Assembly: GCF_014356525.2 (NCBI RefSeq)
Contig: NC_052507.1
Location: 47,874,685-47,938,684, forward strand
DNA: 64,000 nucleotides
Source: Nilaparvata lugens
Lineage: Eukaryota > Arthropoda > Insecta > Hemiptera > Delphacidae
Reading direction: 5' to 3'
A model generated the notes under the pieces. That model ran no database searches and was not told where the DNA came from. It saw only the letters and a list, made by a program, of their open reading frames with translations. Below are positions 1-12,500 of this stretch, piece after piece (position 1 is the stretch's first letter; every line of letters begins with the position of its first letter). A program made the position numbers and the translations under genes.

Positions 1-2190
1 TGACGAATAATTATAAACGCTAATGAAAAAATCTGGTGTGGCGCACTCACACAACTTTCCTTGCCGTTATGAAAATTGATCACCTGACGCTAGTGTTCCC
101 GCGCATCTCAAGTCAAAGATTTGAGCCAGCTGGTGACAGGGCAATAACGCTGAAAACACACGAGGTCTGCTATCTCTTCATAATGAATCATTCAATAGAA
201 TCAACAGTTTGCAATATTGGATAACCACATTTTCTCGAATTTCGAGCTTATTTTTAATTTCAGGTGAGAATGTTACCAAATATTAATTGTAGAGATTCTC
301 ATGCTCAATCTTTTCCACTCGGAATGTTAGGATTAAATTGTATCTGAAGCCTAATAATTGAGAATCTAAAATCAAACTTAGATGGGGCGTAGCTCCTGAA
401 ATTTTTACAGATAGGGCCTATGGGACTTGTAGCAGAGCTTATCAATGACTATTCAAAAAAATCTGGTGTGGTACACTCACACAACTTTCCTTGCTCATTG
501 AACTATAAGCCTCATTATCAAACGAGAATAATTTAGGGGAATAACATAATGACGATTGACGGCAACATATTTGCAACTACGATCAGACTACTGTATATGT
601 GTATATACAATTGTTTTCAGAGTACTTTTTCCTTTATGTAAATTGTGAAATTCGATGATTTTTTTTGAAATTCGTCAAAACAGCTGTTCTACAGATGAAA
701 TATCTTGACTATGACTGTGTTCTTTTTATAAACTGCTCTACCTACCGTACCCACGGTATATGGAAGAAGAAAAAGTAAAAACCGTGTACCTACCTATCTC
801 ATGCACAAGAAGGAGGTTACAAAGTCCATTTCTCAAGGATTGGGCGGACCCCCCATTAGTACCCCAGGAAAAAGACTCATGTCAGTTGATAGAGCTAATA
901 AATAACTATACAGGGTATAGATTTGAAAAAGTCGTTAGAGCCGTTTTTGAGAAAATCGTGAAAAACATGTTTTTTTTTGTAACTGTCATTTTTCTCAAGA
1001 ATATTACGGAGCTCCTGCAATTTTCTCAGAAATGAGACTCATGTCAGTTGATAGGGCTTATAAATAGCTATCCATGGTATAAATTTGAAGGAAATCGTTG
1101 GAGCCGTTTTCGAGAAAACCGTGAAAAACATGGTTTTCTAGTCATTATCCGCCATTTTTCTCAAGAATATTACGGAGCTCCTGAAATTTTCCTCAAATGA
1201 GACTTATGTCAGTTGATAGGGCTTATAAATAGCTATCCATGGTATAAATTTGAAGGAAATCGTTGAAGCCGTTTTCGAGAAAACCGTGAAAAACATGGTA
1301 TTTTAGTCATTATCCGCCATTTTTCTCAAGAATATTACGGAGCTCCTAAAATTTTCCCTGAAATGAGACTTATGCCAGTTGATAGGGCTTATAAATAGCT
1401 ATACATGGTATAAATTTGAAGAAAATCGTTAGAGCCATTTTCGAGAAAAACATGGTTTTTTAGTAATTATCCGCCATTTTTTCCGCCATCTTGAATTGAA
1501 TTTTATTGAATTTCTTATTGTCGGGTCCTCATGGTATAAGGACCTTAAGTTTAAAATTTCAAGTCAATCGGTTAATTAGGAATGGAGTTATTGTGTTCAC
1601 AGACATACACACACACATACACACACACAGACCAATACCCAAAAATCATGTTTTTGGACTCAGGGGACCTTGAAACGTATAGAAAACTTGAAATTGGGGT
1701 ACCTTAATTTTTTTTGGAAAGCAATACTTTCCTTACCTATGCCTAGTAGGGCAAGGAAAGTAATAGTCTATAAATTTGATCAAAATCGTTGGAGCCGTTT
1801 TCGAGAAAATTGCAAAAAACCCTTTTTTTGGCAACATTTTAGCCGCCATCTTGTATCGCATTTGATCAAAATTGTTCGTGTCGGATCTTTACATTGTAAA
1901 GACCTTACGTTCCAAATTTCAAGTCATTCCGTTGATTGGGAGGTGAGATATCGTGTACACAGACGCACATGCACTCATACACACACACACACATACAAAC
2001 CAATACCCAAAAACATCTTTTTTGGACTCAGGGGACCTTGAAACGTATAGAAATTTAGAAATTGGGGTACCTTAATTTTTTTCGGAAAGCAATACTTTCC
2101 ATACCTATGGTAATAGAGCAAGGAAAGTAATAAAACGTATAGAAAACATGAAATTAGGGTACCTTAAATTTTTTTGGAAAGCAATACTTT
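1..2190 (+). repeat. Composite of interspersed repeat family A
   Basis: Two partial starts of the same repeat are visible (near 33-70 and 460-495, sharing 'ctggtgtgg' and 'acaactttccttgc'). Two or more ends follow, at about 1690-1765 and 2040-2130, where 'actttcc' and 'aaggaaagt' form a short hairpin. The same family recurs at 9597-9750, 20656-21558, 23663-24340 and 53514-54335. Short CA runs sit at 1605-1630 and 1977-1993. Small reading frames inside carry no recognisable domain. Boundaries are approximate because copies overlap. Confidence 0.6.
995..1490 (+). repeat. Tandem ~165-bp units inside family A repeat
   Basis: The phrase 'tcaagaatattacggagctc' starts at about 995, 1161 and 1326, a period of 165-166 bp. 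It is followed each time by 'gttgatagggcttataaa' (or a close variant) and 'gccgttttcgagaaa'-like words. Three full units and one partial unit are visible. This is a local expansion of an internal segment of the family A repeat. Confidence 0.75.
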
Positions 2191-3400
2191 CCTTACTTAT
2201 GGTAATAGGTAAAAACATTAAAAATATAATATAACTGAAGAAAATAGTAGAAAAATTGGTTCAGTAGGCTACAATTAAAATAGTAATTTTGAATTAATTG
2301 TTTCTAATTTCAAGTGGGTACCTTGATGTCAATTGGTATAATACTGTGATATAAATTATATGACCATAAAAATCATGACAGAGTTATCATACTAACCAAA
2401 ATTAATAATTTGATCAAATTGTATTGTAAACTGATATTAAAACTTAACCTAAAATATATTTATACAATGATCACAGTAAACATAACCTACGTGCCCTGAA
2501 GATGTTCGAGTTATGTAAACGGAATAGCTGTGAATCATCCTTTGATTTGGTTTTTTGAAAACTTTTCTGTTTGTATTTCTCAAGAAACTCGAATATGATA
2601 ATATCATATTTCAGAAAATCTATAAATTCGTAAAATAAATATTACTTATCAAGCATACTTAATTTTTGAATTCAATTTTCATCAACTGTTTAAAATCGGC
2701 GGGAATATGTTTCAAAGAAATCAAATCTTTGTGAAACACTTGTTCGTAACAAGCAAATCACTTGTAAACTTGTAGAAATTCATTGTAACTACAAGTTTAC
2801 AATTCTGCTTTTGTGAAACGCTAGTAATCAGCTGTTCTCCAAAACCATGGTTGGCAACAAGACTTGTAACCTACTTGTAGCTTTGTGAAACGGGCCTCAG
2901 ACCGTAGCCAGCAAGGTCACACAATATTTTATATTATATTATCCCAATCCGTCTAGTTTATGCTTTTAACAAAATAGGCCTAGGCCATTGACGGCCTATT
3001 GTCAAGAAAGCCTAGACACCAAAATCTGACAACCCTAGTTTAGTGAGCAAAATAATAACTTATTTTAATAATAAAGTAGAACTTGCAACATGTTCATGCA
3101 AGTTTATGCAAACTTGATATAAAGAGTAGGTTTGTATTTTGTATTAATTTACTACCAGGATGAATCACAAGAGAGTCACCATTGGTGACCGAGTCTAAAG
3201 CAAACTTGGCTCCAGTACACTAGAATTGATGGCCAAGCTGGTGACTCATGTGAGTCATCAGCCAGAATCTGATGTTTTGGTGGATGACCCTAGTGTAATG
3301 AGCGTTATAAGAACTAGCCTAATGCCTCGCGACTTGTTTAGGAATTTGGTTTCTCATCTTGGTGGCCTATTGTAATACAAGCCTCAAATACCCGGGTGGG
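2190..3400. other. A+T-rich intergenic DNA, no gene seen
   Basis: No conserved coding segment is visible. Around 2690-2890, 'tttgtgaaac' recurs several times with inverted 'acttgta'/'tacaagt' words, which suggests a decayed MITE. It has no clean target duplication, so it is not called as an element. Confidence 0.4.
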
Positions 3401-3408
3401 TTGCTTAA

Positions 3409-3838
3409 CCTTCTAGAAGTCGCGCTGTTGTAAAAAGTACAACAGTGAGTCACCCATGCATTCCAAAACGTTCCCCCATCACTCCACTGAGTTGTAGTAT
3501 CAACCGAGCAATGGTTCAGTCTTTAGGTGCCATTTAGTCGTGACAGTGCATAAGTCGCACTGTGCATAAGATAGGGAAAGACTGTATACGGTGACTGTAA
3601 ACGGACCAATAACACAGAATTGATGGCTTTGCTTGATGTACCTTATTGGGCTATGAAATGGAAATCATCGAAATGTTCATAGGCGTATAATAATCCAAGA
3701 AGATGGAAAAAGTAATTATACAATTAATTAATATGTTTTGACAGTAAACAGAGTACATAACACTTGGAAAATTGGATGTTGTAAAAAATACAACACGCGA
3801 CTACTTGTGTGATTGAGTAGGGGGCAACTATCGGAAGG
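3409..3838. mobile_element. piggyBac-like MITE
   Basis: The segment is flanked by TTAA on both sides (3405-3408 and 3839-3842). It begins CCTTCTAGAAG and ends CGGAAGG, giving short imperfect terminal inverted repeats. Subterminal inverted words 'gttgtaaaaagtacaac' (about 3423) and 'gttgtaaaaaatacaac' (about 3779) support a paired-end element. TTAA duplication is the hallmark of the piggyBac superfamily. At 430 bp with no transposase frame it would be non-autonomous. Confidence 0.55.
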
Positions 3839-4021
3839 TTAAAACACAATCACTCAAGTTGAGTGTTTATTCTATAGGTAATAATAATAATGAGTTTCTG
3901 TTCATGGCGTGGTCATAGGCATGGCCACAAGTGAACAAGTCAAGAGCATAAAAAACTGTCATAAGACAGGTCAAGAACAAAAAGAAAAACCCGAAAGCAG
4001 CAAGCAGAAGAAGCAGCAAGA

Positions 4022-4840
4022 CTAATGCAAAAAGTATCTACTTACAGTCTGAGGATCACAATCATAGAACTCCCTCAGAGAATAAAAGGGGTTCTCCTGA
4101 AGGAAAGCCCTCAGTCTCCTCTTCAAGACCGTCTCTGGCAGAGTCCTGGCTGAAACTGGCAGCTTGTTCAAAATTCTAGCTGGCTGGTAAATGAGGCTGC
4201 TCTGGGTCCTCCCCAATGTACAATATGGCAGGTCCAGCCTCAGCCTGCTTCTGGTGCCATGGTTATGCACATCACCCCTGGTAGGCAAAGTACGGACACT
4301 GTGGAATGCCTTTAAATGTAGAGATTGAATACAATGAGAATCTTTTCACTCACAAAAAGAGGCCTACAATGCGCTAAACATTCTGCCCCACAAAGAATCC
4401 GGATGGCCTTCTTCTGCACCAGCAGTATATCTTTTACCTCAGAGGCACCACCCCACAAGGTGATACCATATGCCATCACACTTTGAAAGAAGGCAAAGTA
4501 ACACATGCGGAGATGGGCCTCTGGTACACATCTTCTCAGGCTCCTGAGCAAAAACAGCACCCTGCTCAACCTACCACAGTCTACCTGAATGTGCCCGCCC
4601 CAGGAAAGCTCACGGTCCAGAGTGAAGCCAAGCAGCTTCACTGGAGGGAAATCATATAGTACTCCATTCCTGAGGCCAAACACAATTCTTTGGGTCTTCT
4701 CGTCATTGAGAAGGAAAAGATTTGCCCGAAACCAGTTCGCAACAGCCCTCTCAGAAGCACGTATCTTTCTGCCCAGGTCAGTCATGTCACCACTGATATC
4801 CAGCATTGAGGTGTCATCAGCTTAACAAACCACAGTCCTG
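4022..4840 (-). pseudogene. LINE reverse transcriptase C-terminal fragment
   Basis: Read on the minus strand, the segment begins inside an RT catalytic box (A-D-D-T, just above 4806). It continues through the RT thumb region and the 'H-C-R-P-L-F' motif typical of insect jockey/CR1-type LINE ORF2 proteins. A second piece at 4022-4288 carries the C-terminal 'H-N-H-G-T-R' and 'L-P' motifs. A stop and frame break near 4290-4310 separates the pieces. The endonuclease and most of the RT palm are missing, as expected of a truncated, dead copy. A (TTA)n run near 3880 may be its 3' tail. Confidence 0.75.
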
Positions 4841-4888
4841 TCTCTGAAAAGGGCAATTTATGTCTATGTGGTGGCTAGCAAACAGTTA

Positions 4889-6181
4889 GGCCCTTTGCAC
4901 ACTGGGCCACCATCAAAATTTGATAGCATTGCACACTACAGCCACCACCACGCAGCCACAACTTGACTCATCACTAGTTAACTCATGATCAGTTGAAGAA
5001 TGGACGTGGAAGAAGCAGGATTTTTGGCATATGTTGTGCTGCGTGCATGAAATCGTCGTCGCAGAGATCACAAATTTTGGATTCATCCCTTTTTACTTGA
5101 CAGGAGTGCAAAGGGAACATTTTTCATCCATTATCAAGACTTAAGAAACAATCACGAAAAGTTATAATTTACCAGCTACCTCCAAAAAAATTTCTTCACA
5201 TTCCGGTCTGCGTATAATTTTGAAGACATGTCCCATATCAAATTGTTTACTATTCATTACGACGACTTCAACAGACAACTGTACTGAACTTGACTTGAAT
5301 TGAAACTGAATAGGAGATGATTTTGTGGTGGCTGGTAGCTGGTGGCTCTAGTGTACAATGACATGACAGATAAGAGACAATGCTACCACGTGGTGACGCT
5401 TCCGTGGTAACACGCCACCACGTGGTAGCATTGTCTCTTATCTGTCACTGCACACTAGAGCCACAAGCTGAGCTTCCAAGAATGTGGTGTGTGGTGGCTC
5501 GAGCCGCCGATTTTGTTAGCCACCACGTCATACCATTGAGTATTATCTGTTATTGCACACTAGAGCCACCAGCTACCAGCCACCATAAAATCATCTCCTG
5601 TTCAGTTTCAATTCAAATCAAGTTCAGTACAGTTGTCTGTTGAAGTTGTCTTAATGAATAGGCCTAGTGAGCAATTTGATACAAAAAGGTTCATTCTTGA
5701 AGTTGAAAGCAGACCAGTTATATGGGACATGACTTCCAAAATTATATGCAGACCGGTATATGAAGAAAAATTCTTGGAGGGAGCTGGTAAATCTTATTAT
5801 TAAAAAAGATAACCTCACAGAAAATTAAACAAAATGAATTTGGCAGGTTAAATAACCATTTTTCTTGGGCACTATTCATTACATAACTATTATTCTTAAG
5901 CATTATTCATTAAAACCATTTTCACTATTTTCGTGTGTAATCGAACGAAAAAACATCAGTCTTTAACATAGAATATCCATATCAAACATTTTTTTTTAAT
6001 ATGAGTTGAGAATTCGATTTCGTACACGCAGCACAACATATGCCAATAGTCCAGCTTCTTCCACATCCATTCTTCAACTGATCATGAGTTAACTAGTGAT
6101 GAGTCAAGTGGTGGCTGTAGTGTGCAATGCCATCAAATTTTTATGGTGGCGCTTCCATGATGGCCTAGTGTGCAAAGCTTC
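4889..6181. mobile_element. Harbinger-type foldback element with two transposase-derived arms
   Basis: Both ends carry 'tttgcacact'-type inverted termini and are flanked by TTA (4886-4888 and 6182-6184), the usual PIF/Harbinger target duplication. The two arms are long inverted copies of each other (about 4890-5330 against 5560-6180). The left arm read forward from 5001 begins M-D-V-E-E-A-G. After one stop it gives W-I-H-P-F, resembling the N-terminal end of Harbinger transposases, with further stops. The centre (5320-5470) holds a shorter palindrome built on 'accacgtggtagcattgtc'. No catalytic domain remains. Confidence 0.65.
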
Positions 6182-6345
6182 TTAGTCTTATTTCCTTAAA
6201 ACTAAATATTGAATAGGAGGATTAACCTGTTTTTTGTCGACTTTTGGCTGATATTTGTAAAATCTACTCACTTGTATTTTGATAAAATGTTTATGTCCTT
6301 CATTGCATTCTGCTTCATATTTGCTATTTTATTTCCAGCATCAAA

Positions 6346-6549
6346 ATGACAGTCAGTGATACAAGAACTGAGTTCAAGCTGAAATCACCACCTGAGGATG
6401 GCATCTCATCAGTCAAATTCGGCCCAAACTCTTCTCAGTTCCTGTTGGTGTCATCGTGGGATAATTCAGTCACATTGTACGACATCCAAGCCAATAGCGT
6501 CAGAATGAAATACTCTCATGAGAGGCCGGTCCTCGATGTTTGCTTCCAG
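6346..6549 (+). CDS. Bub3 coding exon 1 (residues 1-68)
   Basis: The exon opens ATGACAGTCAGTGATAC and encodes the first propeller blade, including a [11 protein letters not shown] stretch and W-D-N-S-V-T-L-Y-D. It ends at a codon boundary (D-V-C-F-Q) before the donor GTACAG. The open frame runs on past the donor to 6669, but that tail has no similarity to the family. Confidence 0.93.
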
Positions 6550-9500
6550 GTACAGTTAATACACATTTCTCTTCAAATATCTTTTAATAACATACTACTG
6601 TATAGGCCTATCATGATCGATAATAAGGTTTTACTGCAAACTTCGTGCCAAAGGTATCGCAGTGAATAGTCAAAATTAGACCACTCTAATTAACAAACTT
6701 TGGACCAATTGATCAAAGCATAGTAGAACGGCGAAGTTAGCTTAAAGCTCAAAAATGTTGGAAATGAAGCATGCAGTATTTCAATCTATTAAAATATACA
6801 GCTTCACTATGTTACTCACCCACTGGAATACATGCATTATTTTCATCAACAAATGCCGCTCAGCTATGTTTCAACCCAATGTCGTCAATGCAATCTCAAT
6901 TAGGCTCAATTCACAAATTATGTTCACCACTTTTTCATCTTACAGTAAAACCTTGTTTATCCGGTTTTGATGGGACCAGGATCATTGCGGATAAGCGAAT
7001 TGCTGGATAAAACGTTTCTATTGTAATTTTTGAGAGTTCTAATCAAATCCTTTCAGTTTTCAATATTGTATTTTAGCAACAACAATACGGGTGGTCATTA
7101 GCGTAATGCGGTTGCGTTTACTTTTCATTTACATAAAAATATTGTTCTCCTACAGTATAGTTTCCACAGTACTCAATTCACTGACAGACTGAGTGAAGAG
7201 CCGTTCCCTCATTCACCTATTCCTTGCTGACATGTTTCCCCAAAATTGGCCAATTCTTACTAACAAACAGCAGACTCTCAGTCAATCGGAGGACTTTCTG
7301 CGTGTCGTGTCGGCGAGAAATCTGTGAGTGTAAAAACGTACAACCACTGTTCAGTGGGCCGAAAATGCTAAGCATACTCCAAGTCATCAAAACTGCCGTT
7401 GTGCTGAAAATATAGCAAGTTACGGTGAACATTCTTCAGTTTTCCTCTTGGAGTCATCACAGATAAACGGGAATATTGGTTAAGCGAGTACTGAATGAAC
7501 GAGGTATCATTGTATGCAAACTTCAATTTCTGATATATAGAGCCTAATTTCAACTGCTATACACTATTGTTGACCACGAATTTATCAAACCGAACTTACA
7601 TCGCCACGTAAACCACTTCATAATAATATGTTAGTTTGCATTAGTTTGTTAACCATGCATTATTTTACTGTTACTGTAGGTACTTTATTTGAATTTTAAA
7701 CATCTCATTTTAAAAATCTAATTATCCAGTTCTTCAGTTTAGTTTTATGTTCCGCATATTTAGACATTATTTTAAATAATAAATTTCATCATATTTCGGT
7801 TGTGTATTAATTAAAAGGTTTTTATTTCGTTTACCAAGAATGAACAATTATTTGTTAAAAATCAGTCGAACTATGTAAAATACTTTACACTATTACACCA
7901 TTGTTATTCAAGTTGCATTTTATCTTTATTCCGATCGATTATCCATACTTTGCAAAATTTTATTATATTATAAGCAATATTTTAATTTATCCTGTAAACC
8001 ATTATACAGGGTTGTCATAAAAGAATGGTGCGGTTTCGAACATGGTTTAAAGAAAAACCAAATTACTTACAGTCAATGTATTTTATTCATCTAGTTTGAC
8101 GTCTCAAACAGTTGTTTTACATAATTAATAAATTTCAATATGTGCGCCCTTAGTCGCTAGACAAATGTCCAAACGATAATCAATTTATCTCCAAACATTC
8201 GCTAACATTTCTTCCGTTATGGTTGTCATTGCTGTTTTTTAAGTGGTTCAGGTCCCGAATTTTTTGTGAATGAACAATGTTTTTTATGTAACTCCACAAG
8301 AAAAAAATCGCGAGATGAACCACTTAAAAAACAGGATTAATGAAGCAATGACAACTATAACCGGAGAAATGTTAGTGAATGTTTGGAGAGAAATTGATAA
8401 TCGTTTGGACATTTGTTGAGCGACTAATGGCGCACATATTGAAATTTATTAATTGTATATAATAATAATATCTCGTGACCTGGCTGGCTCAGTTCTGGTG
8501 TCAGAGTCTTAAGGTCGCAACTGATCAATTATATAACTGTTTGAGACGACAAAGTAGATGAATAAACTACATTAACTGTAAGTAATTTTGGTTTTCTTTA
8601 AACCATGTTCGAAACCGCACCATTCTTTTATGATAACTCTGTATATTATAACATACCGGTAAATAAACAAATCAATCCAATCGACTATCGAGGTGAAGAA
8701 ATTGCGAAAATATCCGAGCAAGCTAACTGGTTGAAGTTTAAAAAGAAATCTGGGACCGATGCTTCAATATCTACCTACGCTGCTTCACTATGTTTCGACA
8801 CTTTTAAATAAATGCATTATCTTCAACATTCTCAACTACTTTCGCTGCTCCACTATGTTTTGACCCTTATACAGTGATGATTTGTCTTCCACTTATATTT
8901 CTGATTTTTATGCTTCCTCCGCTATGAGGGACAATGATTCCTCAATCATTCTTATCACCTGTGCGTTGATAGGCCTACTCAATGTGGATGATTATCATTA
9001 GCCTATGATGATTAAAAATGTAACCTTATCTTCAAGTTGAGTTGCTAATCATTGAGAAAATAAGATAAGCCTATACAATTATAAATACAATCAGATTTGA
9101 AATTAAAATCGTCATTCTTATTTTTTTATTAGTACCGTAAAGGCCTTTATTTTGATCAGTTTTTTCGAATCCTCTTAGAGCATTATTTTTGTGACTTGGA
9201 TCATGTCTCGCTTGACAATTACAGGAAAACCTTAATCTTTTAAATTTATCATTTTATTTACAGGATGCTGTGCATTCGTTCAGTGGTGGATTGGATAAAA
9301 CGCTCAAAATGTTCGATTTCAATAGTAATACAGGTGAGTAATTCATTTTATTTGGAAGCTAATTCAATAATGAGGTTAGCCTAGTCAGATTTTTCAACTC
9401 GATTTCACGCGTTAAGGTGAATTTAGACTTTATTTTAATTATGAAGATTTATATGATACACTTGAAATACATTTACAAGTATGATATATTTTTCACCAAA

Positions 9501-12500
9501 GTCCTGAATATTACAAATGCTGTCAGTTTTGTTTAGGCCGGCAACTAAATACAGCACAGGTGTGGTCAAACATGGTGAACGGACATGTATTCGAACTTAA
9601 AAATCTGGTGTGGCGCGCACACACAACTTTCCTTGCCGTTATGAAAATTGATCAACTGACGCTAGTTTTCAAGCGCATCTCAAGTCTACTATTCACGCGC
9701 ATCTCAAGTCTACTATTCAAAGATCTAAGCCAGCTGGTGACAGGACAATAACTACAACTCTCCAACATCTCCATCGTAAAAATGAATGCTCACCGTAGAT
9801 TTGTAGATCTTTGTTTCCTCTTCAATTTGATGTATTATTTCACTACTCAATGTTTTCCTTCTATTGTTATAGCAGATTCAATGTGGGGGGGGGGTGAAAT
9901 TTTGGGGGGAACATATGGTTCACAATTTTTGACTTTGTAGCTTAATGAAGACTAGTTGGGAGGTGAACATAGCAAAAATACGCATCTCTAGTCTGTCTAT
10001 TAAAAGTGTGGTATTGCTAAGTTGACACTTGTTGCAGAGTTGAAAATTTCACCCAACCCCCGCCACATTGAATCTGCTATAACAATAGAAGGAAAACATT
10101 GAGTAGTGAAATAATACTTAAAATTGAAGGGAAAACAAAGCTCTACAAATCTACGGTGAGCATTCATTTTCACGATGCATTGTTGGAGAGTTGTAGGCCC
10201 TGAATCATCAAAAAATTGGATTGAAAGCTATTATTTTAACAATTTTACACTTTTAAGAGCGCATATCTCAAAAACTGTTGGAGATATCACAAATCACCAC
10301 TGAACAAATATTGTAGAGAATTTATCAAGCTTCATATCTGAATAGTTGGTCATGTCGGTTGAACGCATTTTTCTCACGATATGAGCGTGAAAGCAAAACA
10401 TTGAAAAATTCAACTTTTAAACAACTCTCATCCCTTTAGGACAAGGAGTAGGGATGGGGACTTTTGACATGTTCACCCCTAACTGGTCCCAACAAGGCTT
10501 CGAAGTCAAAAATTGTGTTCAAAACATGCTCTCCAAATTCCTTTGTCAATCGGTCTATTTTTGCATAACTGAAGATCTCACACTCAACACTGAAGCTGCT
10601 GCAACAGTCGGGGATGTGCGTAAACTTGTGAAATTATGCATTAAATTGAAGAGAATTTGATGCTCTATAAGCTCATGATCAGCATGGATTTTTCCCGTCG
10701 ATATTCAAAAAGTTATAAAAGCAAAAATAGCAAAAGAATGAGGAAAATGTGGTTTTTTTCAAAAATGTCACATCTTTTAGAGCGGATATCTCGAAAAGTG
10801 AAAGAGATATAGGAAAAGTTGTCAGATCAATATTGTAGGAAATTATGTAAGTTTTAATTTCTTATAGAATAGACATGTCTGTAAAATGCGTAATTTTCGA
10901 GTTATATGCGAGAAACCAAAAAATGGTACCTTTGAACCACCTCCACCCCCTTAGCACAGTGGGTAGGGGTGGGGACTTTTGATATGTTTTACCTCCTCAC
11001 TACCCTCAACAGAACTGCGGGGTCAAAAATTGTCTTCTAAACTTTTCCCTCTATAACACTTTGTTGACTGGGCTAATGGTAATAGGGCAAGGAAAATAAA
11101 AAGACATTCACACAAAAGGCTTCGAACGAAAAACAGCTGTTTGACTGCTGCTCCTAAAATGAAATACATAACCAATAAAATAAATAAATCGTGGAAAATT
11201 TTAATGATACGAAAATAATTCATCCTCAAATGAAGCAGCGAAGAAAAATAAGCTCTAAAAATAGAAGATGCAAAACCTAACCTCAAAAAATTTTGTTCGA
11301 AGCTTTTCATTGATTGCACAACTTGTCCATCGAACATCTGTGTTCACAGGCGCTCGACACTTTTCCTGTCGTTAATGGCCGGCATTGTATTTGACAAGTA
11401 TGATGTCATACAGGGTTTGGCAATGAAATATGGGGGATTCGGAATAGCTGTTACACACTCATTTTTGAACGAAACTCATAGCCTAGGCTACATATTTTTT
11501 TAGTTTGTACCTTTGAAAAAATGAAAATGGAAAAAAATATTTTTTGAGCGGAGTTAGGACTTTTCAAAAATCAAAATCAAAAATCATTTATTCTTCAAAA
11601 AACAAATTTACAGTATAAAATACAACACTTTCACAAAACTTGTCTAACCTAATCCTTATATGACAATTTACAAGACACATTGAGAAGAAAAAAACCCTGC
11701 AAAGGTTTAACCTGAGCGCAGGAATGAGTCGCTATAAATAACATAATAACAATATCGAGGGAAACAGGATGTTGAAAAACTACTCTATAAAATGAAAGAA
11801 ATTAATATTAAATATACAGGCAGTTAAAGTTAATTGCAATAATTCGTGAAAATAGAAATGTACAAAATATAAATTACAAATATTGAACAGCAGCACAACT
11901 GCATCATTATAAAATGATGATAATCATAGCATATCATTTATGTAAACAGTATCCACTATGCTTAGCATATTGAAATTTATATACAATATAAAAAGAAATG
12001 GAAAATCACGTAGTTTAATTCATGAATCAGTTCAAAAAACATTGAAAATAAGAGGGAAAGGTATTCACTACAAAAGAATACATTATTCAATAGTTACAAA
12101 AAAGTTTGATATTTGTTATTTCTAAAGGTTATTATAACTTTGGAAGGAGAAAATCTTTGATCAATACAGAAAGTATAGGATCTATAGTAAATAAATTTTA
12201 CTTGTATCAAAATAGTTTTTCATTGAGCTTGAATGCTACAATACATTTATCCAATTCATGCCTAGTTCTACTGTTAAATCTAAAATTGACAAAATCAAAA
12301 GGTATATGATTCAGTAGTCTTTTAGCTACAAAGTCAAACTGCCTACAGCACACGTACAGCACACTGTACGATCATTCTGAAAAGTAATGCTAGATGGTCT
12401 CAAATCATAGTCTCTCGAAGTCTGAAGTTATTTTTGTTTTTTATTATATATAAGAGAAGACTCTTTGTAGCACTCGCTATTATCGGGCAGTCACAGTTCA

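Noticed and set aside
6550..6669. Extension of the first Bub3 reading frame past 6549
   Set aside because: Similarity to Bub3 stops at a good donor site, and exon 2 joins in phase. The tail is intron.
10454..10660. 68-codon ORF beginning M-G-T-F-D-M-F-T-P
   Set aside because: The same text lies in several family B repeat copies without an open frame, so it is non-coding.
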